Positions 32,305 through 43,215 of a stretch of 64,000 bases of DNA are shown here, one piece after another (position 1 is the stretch's first letter; each line of letters starts with the position of its first letter). The notes beneath the pieces are model-generated. The model saw nothing but the letters and a program-made list of their open reading frames with translations. It made no database searches and was not told the origin of the DNA. The DNA comes from Ceriagrion tenellum. Its lineage: Eukaryota > Arthropoda > Insecta > Odonata > Coenagrionidae. The DNA is taken from the NCBI GenBank assembly GCA_963169105.1, contig OY720634.1:154263584-154327583 (forward strand). Reading direction: 5' to 3'. A program made the translations under genes and the position numbers.

Positions 32305-32545
32305 CACGTGGGTATGATTTGTGACTCTCTAGGCTTTGAAGTACTCTCCGATAGTCGTTGATTTCCTTGGAAATCGCTTAGAAGTCTTTTTAGCTCCATG
32401 CGGCACTGTGAAAGCCCGTTCAAGTCGCTTCAAGTATTCCTGAACAATTGTCATTGAAAGGCCGTCTCTAAAGGTCTTGTATGAATTTTAAGCGTTTAAG
32501 ACATCTTGTTCAACGTCCTTTGTTCCAGACTTCCCGAATAAGGAG
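32305..32545 (-). repeat. Unoccupied inverted copy of the repeat at 26735-28630
   Basis: The reverse complement runs without interruption through the point where LINE A1 sits in the other copy: words matching 26735-26851 (32415-32545) join directly to words matching 28518-28630 (32305-32414). It therefore represents the pre-insertion state of the repeat. Confidence 0.85.
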
Positions 32546-33865
32546 TCGAATTCAGATGAATAGTTCTTTGTTCCCAGCAAGTAGAATTACAAATATTTCA
32601 GGAGAACGTTTTGAGGGAAATACGATGTTTTTCAATGGGGAGAGTGTTCGTTTGATGCAGGGAGGATTAAAATGAGTTTTACTCGCGGTAGGCTAGAAGG
32701 AGGATAATAGGATTTATTAGGCAAATGGTTTATTCACTGGATTATCGGATCAGGTGAGATAATTGATGTGAGGGACTTCAGGCAAAGAAATTCAGAAAAC
32801 AGTACTGAATTATCAAATATTAAGCAAGGTGTATAATTTGGAGGACACTTCTCTCTTTGAAGAGAAGAGAACATTGACGTATGATGGAGATATTTGAAGT
32901 TGGAGTTTGGAGAAAAACTGAGTGGGTGAGCTGGGCAGCTTACATTTATCTGCACCCGACATACAAAAGATACAATTAATTGATTAGCCATTTAATGATT
33001 ATGCAGTAAAGGGTTGGTATCCCGGAATTCTAAGTAACGGAATAACCCGAACAACAAAATTTTTTTTCAAATTTTTACCCATGAAAAACTGGAAAAATTG
33101 GCTAATAGCCTGTATATTTGACCACTGAATTAATTTAAAAGTGAGTTTCTGTTAATCAAAACATATAATTCTTTCTGTTCCCAGGGTTTTTTAGATTTTC
33201 CACTCTCATTGAAAAATACTATTTTGTTAAGCTTATTCATTCCTTGTTCAAATGATTAGCATTACTATTTTTATATTCGATAAAATATGTTTTTTAATTT
33301 GAGGTTAAAAGCATTTTCTCACCATATTCATGTAAGTCAAGTCCCTATTTTAAAAGCGATGTTATTTTCCTTACCAGTCATAGTGATCTCGTAAATATGT
33401 GCGATCTAATACACAGATTAGCACGTGTCTATTCTGGAAGTGGAAAGGTCCCGGACATCCCGAATAAGAGATCTCCCACAATATTGTTTAGTCACATTCC
33501 ATCCCAAAAGGTAGGAAATGTCTTCATTCGCTCGTCAGTGGGGACGACCCGACCTAGGTCATTTCTCGAGCATCTCATTGTCAGCGTCGGAAGAATACGC
33601 TATGGTCATGGTGCTCCTCTGACGCTCGAAGGTCGAATGGCTCAACACCCGCGACAAGAGGGCGATACCCCTTAATAATAGAGCGATTGTCCCGGAAAGT
33701 CAATCCTCGCGAGCGAGGCGTTTGACAGCTAAGAACTCAACCAAGAACACTGCATAAGGACGCGACTTTTGATGCGCTTTCGATCGTCTTTTGCTAAAAT
33801 TTCTGTCGCCCATGGACCATTCAGGCCCATGAACTTCCCCTATCTCGTCCGTGTTACGGCCTGAG
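32546..33865. other. Stretch without recognised gene
   Basis: The open frame at 33397-33675 (92 codons) shows no motif. AT-rich at 32990-33400. Confidence 0.4.
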
Positions 33866-33937
33866 GCCCCTATTGTCGCCTTTCGAATCAAACTGCCGCT
33901 AGATGGCAGCACTATAACTCGCCCATGGATTGCGTTG
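33866..33937 (+). repeat. Inverted repeat arm 1 with CTCF-like core
   Basis: Contains CCGCTAGATGGCAGCAC (33896-33912), close to the CTCF-type consensus CC-x-x-YAG-x-KGGC-R. It pairs with the reverse complement of 35151-35220 over about 70 bases, with shared ATTGTCGCC, GGCAGCACTAT and ACTCGCCCATG. The binding function is only a suggestion; the inverted repeat is seen. Confidence 0.6.
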
Positions 33938-34711
33938 TGGCAGATGAAGCGAAGCAGAAAAAAAGCGATATTAACACATATTTTGGTGTTAGAGATGTTT
34001 ACATTTGTAACATATTTAATTTGGAGTTCGATTTTATTTCAAATTAAGAATCAAGAAATCAACGGACAGTAAGTAAACCAAATAATACGTGACAATTACC
34101 CTCAGAGCAGGAACCAACATCGTACTCAATGAAATTGAGTACACGCTGCAGAATAAGCAAAAATATTCAGAGAAATGAGATGGAGAAACAATTAAATTCC
34201 TCTTTTGTACATTATACTTGACGGTTTTCACGGTAAAAACAGAAATCGAACCTTGGGCCGCATTAAGAAGGAAGTTATACTAAAAGACGTCGTCTGCTAC
34301 GCAACAGCAGTACAAAAACGAAGTAACTGAAGTAGGCACAAACAATCATTATACATTACATACCTGTTTCTTAAGCAGCATAGTTTTGCGAAAGAAGAAA
34401 TATATGAAACAAAACAAAAGTGAAGCTACCACGGGAAAACGGTATCATTAACGTTATATGAGCAGTTTCCAGCCACAGGTGGTTTGATGACACTATAGGA
34501 TACCAACATTCTGTACAAATTCAGGAATGTGGGGGTACTAGGATGATTATTTGCTCCTCTAGCCTGCCTGACGGTCCCAAAAAACCTCTGCAGAAATAAT
34601 GACCCACAAAATTAAAAGAATAACTATAAAATTTCATTGCTCAAATATGCTACTCTCCCCAAGACGTTTGACACCAGGTTATCGCGCCAGGCTGTATCAC
34701 CGGTAAATTCT
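33938..34711. other. AT-rich spacer
   Basis: No gene or repeat recognised. Confidence 0.4.
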
Positions 34712-34756
34712 ACTAAATTAAATGCATCAAACCTGGTTTAATGCATTTAATTTAGT
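34712..34756. repeat. 45-bp near-perfect palindrome
   Basis: Arms ACTAAATTAAATGCAT and ATGCATTTAATTTAGT are exact inverses (16 bases). Inside, AAACC and GGTTT also pair around a central T. Only one base pair (C opposite A) breaks the symmetry. Confidence 0.95.
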
Positions 34757-35150
34757 GAGACTATGAATGAGCATTTTTAACTCAGATTCGCAGTTCCTGC
34801 ATGCGCAGTGAAGAAACTGGATTTTTCTAACGATCCTCAGTCAACATTTTCGGCACCCAGCTGGACAGGACATTGTTCTAGACATTTCTGGGCGTCGTTC
34901 ATGGAGTTTACCCTGCATTCACGAATATTTCGTCATATTTAATGGAAATATAAGGAAATCTCCGATGACAGAGAGCCTTCAATACTGACACTTCCATCGC
35001 TTCCACAATACATCACTTCAATTCACCCTGCCCTGGCATTACTAAAAGTTCCTAGAATCTTTTGTACTATTTTTGTTAGCGAAAATATGCTATACACCAC
35101 AAAAATATGGACGCAAACGCAAAAACTTGAAGAAGTCTCGTTGTCATCAA
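34757..35150. other. Spacer, nothing recognised
   Basis: No repeat or coding signal seen. Confidence 0.4.
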
Positions 35151-35220
35151 CGCAAATCATGGGCGAGTAATAGTGCTGCCACCTATCGATCAAGTTTCCC
35201 CATTGGCGACAATAGCGGCT
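35151..35220 (-). repeat. Inverted repeat arm 2 with CTCF-like core
   Basis: The reverse complement holds TCGATAGGTGGCAGCAC (35173-35189 on plus coordinates), again a CTCF-type core. Pairs with 33866-33937. A third, shorter look-alike, GATAGGTGCCACTGATG, is at 35278-35294. Confidence 0.6.
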
Positions 35221-35294
35221 TCAGATATTTTCCTGAGTTTCCACCAGTCGCAGGTTAATAGCGTTCCAGAACTTGACGATAGGTGCCACTGATG

Positions 35295-36673
35295 CGATCT
35301 TTGAGCCTTGTTAACGACGAGATTTGTATTGTTGTGAAGGCAGTTTGGAGTGTGAATGTGCAGTTAAACGAGACGTATTTGGTTCAAAATGGATTTGCGA
35401 AGTTTTTTGTGTCAGATGCTTTACTGAGTACTTGAATACCTAAATGAGGAACAAGATTCTCGGCGAAAAGAACAAAAACTTGTTTAAGGTTAATGTAAGT
35501 ACACGTGGGTGACGATCGTTGCCCTTACCGCAAGGTAGCCATTACGCGAGAGACGGCGTTCAGTGTATGCATTTCCTTGTGCGTACATGACAGTGTGATC
35601 CCTTTGTTTTGACATTCCCAGCGTATGCTATTCCTATATTTTCCGTCATTCCTTCATTTTTTTCCGTGACTACTCTGAGCTTGTTCATTTTCATTTCAGC
35701 AGTTGACCTTCATCTGCTACAGGCTATTTTATATTTGACCGTTTGTTTATAACGGGCAACCAATTGTATTAGACATAGATTAATTTTCCAAGGATTATAA
35801 TAAAGCAAGTAAGTTACTGATACTTGTTCCTTTTTTAACACATATTGGAATACTTGGCTCGCTTCCCCGCCAGCCCGTTCGTGTATTCTAGTTCTTCCAA
35901 TGTCCATTTTACTTTTCTACGCCCTACGAATTATAAAGGGGAAATGCTTTCGAATCATTGTAATTGTCATGGCATCAAAAACATCAGCTGATTTTGCTAG
36001 CGGCGTATTCAATTTACGTGACTTGGCATCGAATAACTGGTAATGAACTAGCATTCGAATTGATTGCATTAAATATTATTTCAATGCATTCTTTTTCCTT
36101 TTCTTACATCGTAAATTCGGAATTGTAGGATGGAATTCGCAATACGAATCCACCGATCACATCACCTAATTCTGTACGCTTTCGGTGTCATTGATTTATT
36201 TTGCGACGCTCTGGAGAGTTTTCTCGTCGATGGCTCGGTATCTTAGGTACATAAATCTACTATTCAATGCCTTAAATTATTACTTGCAGTATAAATAATC
36301 GTACTGGCATAGAAAAAGGAGACGTAAGAACACGTATAGTTAGCCCAGAGACGTCTGCTGTAAGGCTTGATACCTTAAGCCTGTGGCCAGAAGTGGAACT
36401 TCAATTCTTTCGCTTCCATTGGCAGCAGAGTCAAGATGGTTGTTTTCCGTCCGTATAAATTGTTCTTGAACTCAACGTTGTGTCCCCATCAAACGCGTCA
36501 TGGCGTCGGGCGCTGGTTTTGCCCTTATCATCGATGAAGGCTAGTGTCTGGATTGAGTGCCTCCTTCTGGAAACACCACCCGTCGCTGCCACGTGGCTGG
36601 CTGAATCATCACAGATAAATGAGATTACGAGAATATTGACATTTTATTAATTTTTCGATAGTTTGTTAGGTAT
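35295..36673. other. Long stretch without recognised gene
   Basis: Possibly single-copy host DNA. No long frame, repeat or RNA motif recognised. Confidence 0.4.
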
Positions 36674-36677
36674 TTAA
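36674..36677. repeat. TTAA target site, left, copy 2
   Basis: Precedes GGTAGTTTGAGC; partner at 37232-37235. Confidence 0.75.
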
Positions 36678-37231
36678 GGTAGTTTGAGCGAAATATCATT
36701 TTACCTAGAAATAAATGAGTTTGGTCTCATTTTAAAGAAAAATATCTCATCCTTCTACTGACATCAAAAATTCAACCCCCTTACCACATTACTTTCGGAG
36801 ATATTTGCCAAAAAATACCAGCCCTTTTATATGGGAAATGGTACGTGTATGCACTCCTGAGGGACCTTATATTAAAAATGAGGCATTTCCTACACTTAGA
36901 TCTCGTCAAAAAATCAACAGTGTGTACTTGGTGTGTTTTATCAACTATTTTTTTTAAGTTAATCATAATCTCACCGCAGTAAGTTCTTCGGAATCACAAT
37001 AAACCTTCCGATTTGATGGAGTTTCAAGCGTACCGCGTGAAAAAATGAGTATTTAAATACTTATTTAGATATTTTCATTTAATTACTTATAATTTCTGTC
37101 ATATAAAACTATATCATTGCACCATTAATGATGCAGTATTTCATTGATGTGTCTTACAGCTGATGAAATTAAAACGTATAATTCGAATATGGTCTCTATT
37201 ACGAATAGGGAACTATCATGCTCGGACTACC
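36678..37231. mobile_element. TTAA-flanked MITE, copy 2 (554 bp)
   Basis: Ends GGTAGTTTGAGC and GCTCGGACTACC form TIRs with two mismatches, flanked by TTAA on both sides. Same family, same orientation and nearly the same length as 20671-21227, and alignable end to end with scattered substitutions and small indels. No protein-coding capacity. Divergence between the copies points to separate, old insertions. Confidence 0.85.
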
Positions 37232-37235
37232 TTAA
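37232..37235. repeat. TTAA target site, right, copy 2
   Basis: Second TTAA of the pair around 36678-37231. Confidence 0.75.
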
Positions 37236-38839
37236 GGCGAGATTTTCCCCTAGTCATAACGGAAACCACGTTCAAAGTATTTTTTTTATTGCAGCAGCCG
37301 AGGGAAGCATTAGATAAATAATTTTGTATTAATGAGGCAAAAATATTTTTTATATGAATAAAATTCCCAGTAATGAACTAGATATGCAAAGCATAGGTCT
37401 TTCACCTTACTATTTTTTCACTTTTCAAAGAAGAAAGAGCCAACAGTAAGGTTTCTTTGACGACCCTGTAGCAATTTCTCCCGTGATTCACTGATTTTTT
37501 AAAAAAGTAGTTGAGGAAACGTATTAAGTGCCCAAGACCTAGTCGCTAGAAATTCCTGAAGTTTTCAATAAGTCCCTTTAGGAGTGAGCATAGGCCATAT
37601 TATTAATTTCCCTTGCATGATAGTTGTAGTGTTTGTTCGCTAATATCTCGAAGAGGAGTGCAATAAGTGGAAGATATTGCACAATTTTTGGAAAGACGAT
37701 ATTTTTTTCATTTGAAATGAGACGAACTTCGATGAACCGCGGCGGACAGACATGTCTCGCTCCGACTGCTTTCGCCGTACGAACCTGCAAATGAAAGTAG
37801 TCAAGACGCGAATAATATGACAGCCAAGGCAAGCGCATATCAGTACCTGTAGGGTTACAGCCATGATGCCCAGCGTATTATCTCTTAAACATGCCTGAAA
37901 GCTCAGCAGATTTTAGACAATAGTCTTCAATATTTCTGGTGTTAAAAAAGCAGTTCGGGTCAAGAAATCAAATTCAACGCACCATTGCGAACCGCATACT
38001 TATCACTTACCACGACAAACTATGCGCTCGTCGATCGGAAACGCAGCGAGACTCTTCTAAAGCTGGGTTTACACGTAGCAGTCGACTTTTAATCTCAACA
38101 CGCACGCGTAAACGCAATCTGTGATGCGAGTAAGAGTCGATATAGGACTGGGTAGAACGTGATCGACCCTGAATACGAGATATTGTCAAAGTTTGAGAAC
38201 TTCTACATTTCATCGTAGTGAAGTGCAGTTAATCGCAGCTATCGTAATAATCGCTATGGAAAAACCCGGGAGCTTGAAGAAGTGGGCGTGGATATTTCTG
38301 CCAGGAGATTACTTCAGATTTATAGCAGAATTTTGGGAGTATAAATTTTACAGAACTTCCGGAGCGGGGAACATAAAAATGTTTATTCCAGATTTTCGGC
38401 CATTTTTCACAGGTCAAGGGAGTTTTTGCCCAAAGCCGAAGGTTGTGATTAAAATTTCTAGCGTGAGGACAAACCTAACCACAGGAAGAGAAGAAAGCTT
38501 TTCTAATTGTAAGTCAATGATTAGGGACTGATATATGAACATATACACACAGCACAGTCAATATACTCAGCATTTTAAATAGTTGACGATATGTTCTTTT
38601 GCATGCGGCATTTTGCATGGTTCTCACATTTTTTTGTGGACACAAAATATATAAGGTTGTAAAGAGGAGAATCCGCGTAGTATTATACTGTGATATGCAT
38701 TAGAATTGTAGAAATCACAATTTGAAATCATAGAAACATTCAATATTAAAGAATATTATAGAACATAGTTATTTTATGGATATTTTTTACGCTTGATAAA
38801 CCTATGAACAAAGTCATAACATACCCGGTCTATTTTCTT
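37236..38839. other. Long stretch without recognised gene
   Basis: The open frame at 38193-38531 (112 codons) has no recognised domain and no obvious coding context. The remainder is AT-rich. Confidence 0.4.
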
Positions 38840-40145
38840 CTACAATTTTTCTTGACTTTAAGAAAGCATTTGTATAAGTGTCCTACAGAAAATCATAAAT
38901 TAAACTAGAATCTTACGGCTTAGACAACAATGTAATTTCCTGGATCAGATAATTCCTAACCGATCGCAAGCAGAGAGTGGTATTAGACGGTGCCATCTCC
39001 AATGAGGTTAAAGTTACTTCGGGTATTCCACAGGGGATTGCCATAGGTCCACTTCTATTCCATCTGTATTTTAACGATATTGGTGAAGTAGTTGACAGTA
39101 AACTTTGACTATATGCAGACGATACCGTAGTGTACTGGGAAATCCTTTAAGCTTCGATTATGATAAGGAAGCGTTAGCGAAGGACCTCAAGGCAATTCAA
39201 GCGTGGTGCGACGCGTGGTCGCTAGAATTAAATTTGAAAAATACGTTGTAATGGACTTCTGGAAAAGAAAAAAAACCCTCAATATACCTAATAATTTTAG
39301 CATGCCCTATTGGAGACTGTGGAATCTGGAAAATACTCTGGAGTTAAACTAACTAATGATCTCTCATGGAGCAAACATATTCGGGAAATTACTTGTTAGG
39401 CCAATCGTAAATTGGAATTTGTCAAAAGAGTACTTGGAAAGTGTGACGATAAATTTAGACAGATCAGCTACTTCTCCATTGTTAGTCCCCACTTAGAACC
39501 CGCTGCCAGTGTTAGGGATCCTCCTGACATAGGCTTAAAAACAGAGTTAGAACGCGTGTGGAGAAGATCAGCATGATACGTGAAAAGCTGTTATGATAGT
39601 CTCGTTAGTTTTTTTGTTCTTTTGCATCAATTTCAGACCGTCTATTGAAAACTAGACACAATCTTTTAAGTAAATTCAAAGCCGATTTATTTTCAAAAGA
39701 AGTTTTCAACACCTTACGAACTCCAACATAATATGGAAGATCAGATCATGAGAATAAAACAAGGGAAATAGACTGTAGAACAGAAAGCTTTAAAATGTCT
39801 TTTTTCCCGCGGGCAATAAGAGACCATAATGGCTGCTTTGAGACTTTGAGAAGTAGATAAGTTGACGGGTAGTGTAGCTGATTAATTCTTATGAACCCTA
39901 ATGCATATTTCTAAATCTGCCGAGTAGTAGTAACACTATGTTTTGCATGTTCCCTGCATGGCTCTTATGTCACGTTTACTTAGTTTCATTATGGATTATT
40001 TTAATTGTCTTTCAGCATATGTAGCATACCATAGAGTGCTAATTGTTGGTGAAAGTAAGTTTATTCACGGTAGTTCTTGCTGGTGATAATTTACACCCTG
40101 CCAAACACCCTTATGATGGCTTGCAGGGTAATAAGTAGATGTAGA
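38840..40145 (+). pseudogene. Highly decayed CR1/L2-like LINE (A/B/C group)
   Basis: The sequence follows the A1 layout but with many stops and shifts: LDFKKAF-like near 38855, then a W-I-R-x-F-L block near 38940, SGIPQGIAIGPLLFHLYF at about 39015-39070, LYADDTVVY (YADD at about 39109-39120), later ASVRDPP-like, and a DCRTESFKMSFFPRAIRDH-like block near 39770-39830. The 3' end has the hairpin (40096-40128) and a GTAGATGTAGATGTA tail. Its decay makes it one of the oldest members of the group here. Confidence 0.8.
40096..40128 (+). other. LINE 3' hairpin in the decayed copy
   Basis: CCCTGC and GCAGGG are both intact although the coding part is heavily mutated. Confidence 0.5.
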
Positions 40146-40359
40146 TGTACAATGGAGTGTAATTCAACACCGTCTGTCATGCACCCTAGGAGTGGCTGGC
40201 AATATTGTGTAGATATAGCCATATTAAGCCAAGGTACTGCATTGGTATTTTCCATAGATTCCGTTGTATGTAATTATTCTTGTTCTTCCAATATGCCTAG
40301 CTCTACAGCTATTCACGGCTTTAAGCAAAATTTTGTGATTGGAAAGAGGGTACTTCGGG

Positions 40360-40900
40360 AAATAGCAAGGCTGTATGGCTTGATGTACGCGGAAACACAC
40401 GTATTATGTTCATTTATGTCGCTCAGTGCCGATAACAAACAAGAAAGATATATATTAAATGATCTACTTACGAAAATTGTTATATTTTTGCACAGCTTTG
40501 ATGGAAAACATGGAAGGTACTTATAGAAGTCTTAACCATTTGTTCTTGATTTACGCGCAACGGACACGTGAAACTTCTCTTACCTGTGGCTCAATTCCCA
40601 TGAAAATCCAAGAAGTTAACTATTAAATAATATATGAACGCACGATTGTTAGTATTTATTGCAAAACTCACATGGCAAACATGGAAGTTTTAGAAGTCAC
40701 AGCCGCTTGTTCTTAATGTACGCGCAAAAACACGGACAACGTCTTACATATGTCGCTGAATTGCGATTACAAACAAGGAAGAGAGCTATTGAATGTTACA
40801 TTCAGATAACATTAATATGTCTTCCACGATTCTGATGAAAAACAGAAGGTAATTAGTAAAAGTAATAGACGTTTGTTTTTTTCCCGAAGAACTGCAGGAA
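40360..40900. repeat. Tandem repeat, ~166-bp unit, about 3 copies
   Basis: ACGCGGAAACACACG (40389), ACGCGCAACGGACACG (40553) and ACGCGCAAAAACACGG (40721) head successive units. Each is followed by a TGTCGCTCAGTGCCGAT-like block, AACAAACAAGAAAGA, and a GATGGAAAACATGGAAGGTA-like block. A degenerate fourth begins near 40885. Units are diverged and do not keep a reading frame. Confidence 0.75.
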
Positions 40901-41479
40901 TACTTCTTAAGTTACGTGATTACGTACGTTTATGCGGCCTTGGTTTTTCAGAGCACGTAAAATGGTTAATATTTATCGTACAGCAGCGGTTAAAAAACCA
41001 TTTTCGCCTGCGCGATAAGTGCAATACAAAAAAGAATATAATATTTTGATTCGTTTTTAACTTTTAAAAGTTATAAACTATAGTGCGGATGGCCAGTAGG
41101 TGCTATTACCCACCCGCGGTGAGGGATGGACGCCGAGGCTCGGGTTTGGAGTTAGGGTTCAGCTTAATAAGGGTCGACCCTTCCACGGGGCCTCGAGAGC
41201 AGGTAAAATTTTCCGCGGCCCCAGCAAACGGATTTAAGCCAAAATTATTATCTGAATGACTTCCATATACATTTAGTAATCAGCGATATTACTAATGAAC
41301 GATCTGGCATCATTCGTGGCAATTCAAATGGACCGCGATCGTTACATTAAGTGCCACAAAGCGGCGAATTAGGCAAACCCATAATTCTTCCATCGACGCG
41401 TGCGCCAGCTGAATAACTCTTCCAAAAGCTCTTGAAAACTTATTACCCGTTTGTAGCATAGCGTGGCCACTCTATATAT
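40901..41479. other. Spacer, nothing recognised
   Basis: A GC-richer patch with CCCACCCGCGGTGAGGG lies near 41110-41220. No gene recognised. Confidence 0.4.
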
Positions 41480-42200
41480 ACTTACTCTATGACAAATCTC
41501 ACCTGGCATGACCATGTCCTGTTAATTTCAAACAGAGTTAATTGTGGATTGTACCAACTTAAAATGCTGAAGCATATCCTACCACTTCATACTAAAAACT
41601 ATTAATCACGACTTTGATTATTGTTTACTGATCTTCAGCGACCTGACTGCCGAGCAAAAAGAGAGACTTCAGCGCTTACAGAACTCTGGCATTCGATTTA
41701 TTTTTAATATTCGACGGGGTGAGCATATTCCTCCTTATGGAGCACAATTAGCCTGGTTGAATCTAGTAACTAGACGACAGTACATGTTCTGCACGTTCTG
41801 TTACACTTTATTTTCGCAGAGAGAGAGAGCCAAGCAATCTCCTCGACCTATTGCACAATATGTATTCCACTATCTTGGAGTATGTCGACAAGGAGCGACT
41901 CCTCCAACCTGAACTGCCCCGCTCATTATATACGACCAAATACCTATCACCTGTCATTTGTGGTTATGTTATATGGAACTAGTCGACCAGTTCTATTAAG
42001 TGCAGTAGGTCTCTTAATGCATTTGAAACAAAGTTATATAACTACTTGCTTTTCCAGTAGCTCTGTTAATTGCCTTGGATTGTTGCATATGTACAGATTG
42101 TCTTATGGGTATCTCATACCTCTGTTGCCATTTTTATAACTGTATATGCAATGACTAGAATACCTTCAAATTCTAGCATAACAGAGTCTAATCCCATGGT
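41480..42200 (+). pseudogene. LINE reverse transcriptase C-terminus, other family
   Basis: A frame near 41490-41600 gives NLTWHDHVLLISNRVNCGLY and LKMLKHILPL. Near 41645-41830 it reads LTAEQKERLQRLQNSGIRFI with one frame repair, then RRGEHIPPYGAQLAWLNLV. This is the C-terminal half of a LINE polyprotein (SNW--H-, LQ--QN-C-RFI, H--PY---L-WL). The wording differs from the A, B and C groups and from the jockey-like element. Stops follow after 41910. Confidence 0.7.
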
Positions 42201-42258
42201 TTCTGTCAAACATGTGTCAGAGGCCTAGGAGCCCAAGAGCTAATGTATATTTATTTAT

Positions 42259-42262
42259 TTAA
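42259..42262. repeat. TTAA at the piggyBac left end
   Basis: TTAA directly precedes CCCGGCAGTGCCCGC, a piggyBac-like terminus. No right partner was found. Confidence 0.55.
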
Positions 42263-43215
42263 CCCGGCAGTGCCCGCAATTGGATGTGTAACAGGAGTGC
42301 CCGCAATATATCTGTCAGATATAGACGCATTTTTAGATCATTAAATTGCATTACTTATAAGCTCTTTTGAGTTTGTGACCTTTTTTGCATTCTACATGCT
42401 AAAGTTTAATTTTTCTGCGTTAATAACTTGGAACAATAAATTTGCACAAGACCATTTTCTTAAGGAAGTAATAATTATGCACACAAACACGTGTCGGCAA
42501 GGTTTTTTTTTAAATCAGCACTTATCTTCCACTCGTAAAACAATTCTTTGTACACATTTTTTATCGATTGTAGATGGTTTATAGGTTTGATTCTTAACGA
42601 GGCCAAATTTGCATTTTTTTTAATCATACACAATTTGGATATACAATTTCCGCATGTTGCAAGCAAAGATGAATTTTGCACTTCTTGCAGTGGTATTTTG
42701 AGAGCCGCAACTTCTTCTGCTTCCCATTTTCGCAGGGTTGGCAGTGCTTTCGCTTTCTTCCGCTGGATTGCTCTTCTTTTTCAGAATCATTCCGAGGACG
42801 GAAATCACTCAATCTCTTTCACAATAAGAGAAAAAAAATTGCCCTCACGTAATTCATCAGTGAATTCGACATGAAAGAATCAACGAAAATACTTACTTGA
42901 AGCGAGGTTGGCGTACCTCTTGACTTTACTGCTCGCCTCTGCAGTTCATCTAGCGCGAGACAATGTATTAGCTCCTTCAAAAAGTCTCTTCTGTTTCTCA
43001 CTTTGAGGACATTTTCCAAGTACACAACCTGCGCGCTTATTGCTGCTATGTTGAGCACACTATAAAAAATGACCACAGGCGACCTCCTTGTGATTCTCGC
43101 CACGCTGTAAGTTTCAATCATCTCGTCTAACGTGTCGACGCCACCTTTGTGTGCATTGTAATGCGTAATAATTTCTGGTTTCTTAGCCTTTTTTTTCAAT
43201 TTTTTTCTGGTTTTT
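42263..43215 (-). mobile_element. piggyBac-like transposon, truncated
   Basis: The left terminus TTAA/CCCGGCAGTGCCCGC has the form of piggyBac ends, and an internal repeat of GTGCCCGCAAT follows 30 bases later. The minus strand codes for the C-terminal part of the transposase. The element stops near 43215 before the catalytic core, and no right TIR is visible, so it is a 3'-end fragment. Confidence 0.75.
42620..43215 (-). pseudogene. piggyBac transposase C-terminal region
   Basis: Minus-strand translation: KKPEIITHYNAHKGGVDTLD then EMIETYSVARITRRSPVVIF and YSVLNIAAISAQVVYLE, matching the end of the RNase H-like catalytic domain of piggyBac transposases (YN--KGGVD--D, a conserved Asp, TRRWP-like). 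RRDFLKELIHCLALDELQRR follows, and then a Cys-rich zinc finger with KYHCKKCKIHLCLQHA ending in NC. The usual W of RRWP is Ser here. A stop between the two frames (about 42815) and the missing N-terminus make it inactive. Confidence 0.88.

Noticed and set aside
33397..33675. 92-codon open frame as a gene
   Set aside because: No motif or context; length is within chance expectation for 64 kb.
38193..38531. 112-codon open frame as a host exon
   Set aside because: No recognised domain, no splice context noticed and no neighbour supporting it. Left as unassigned sequence.
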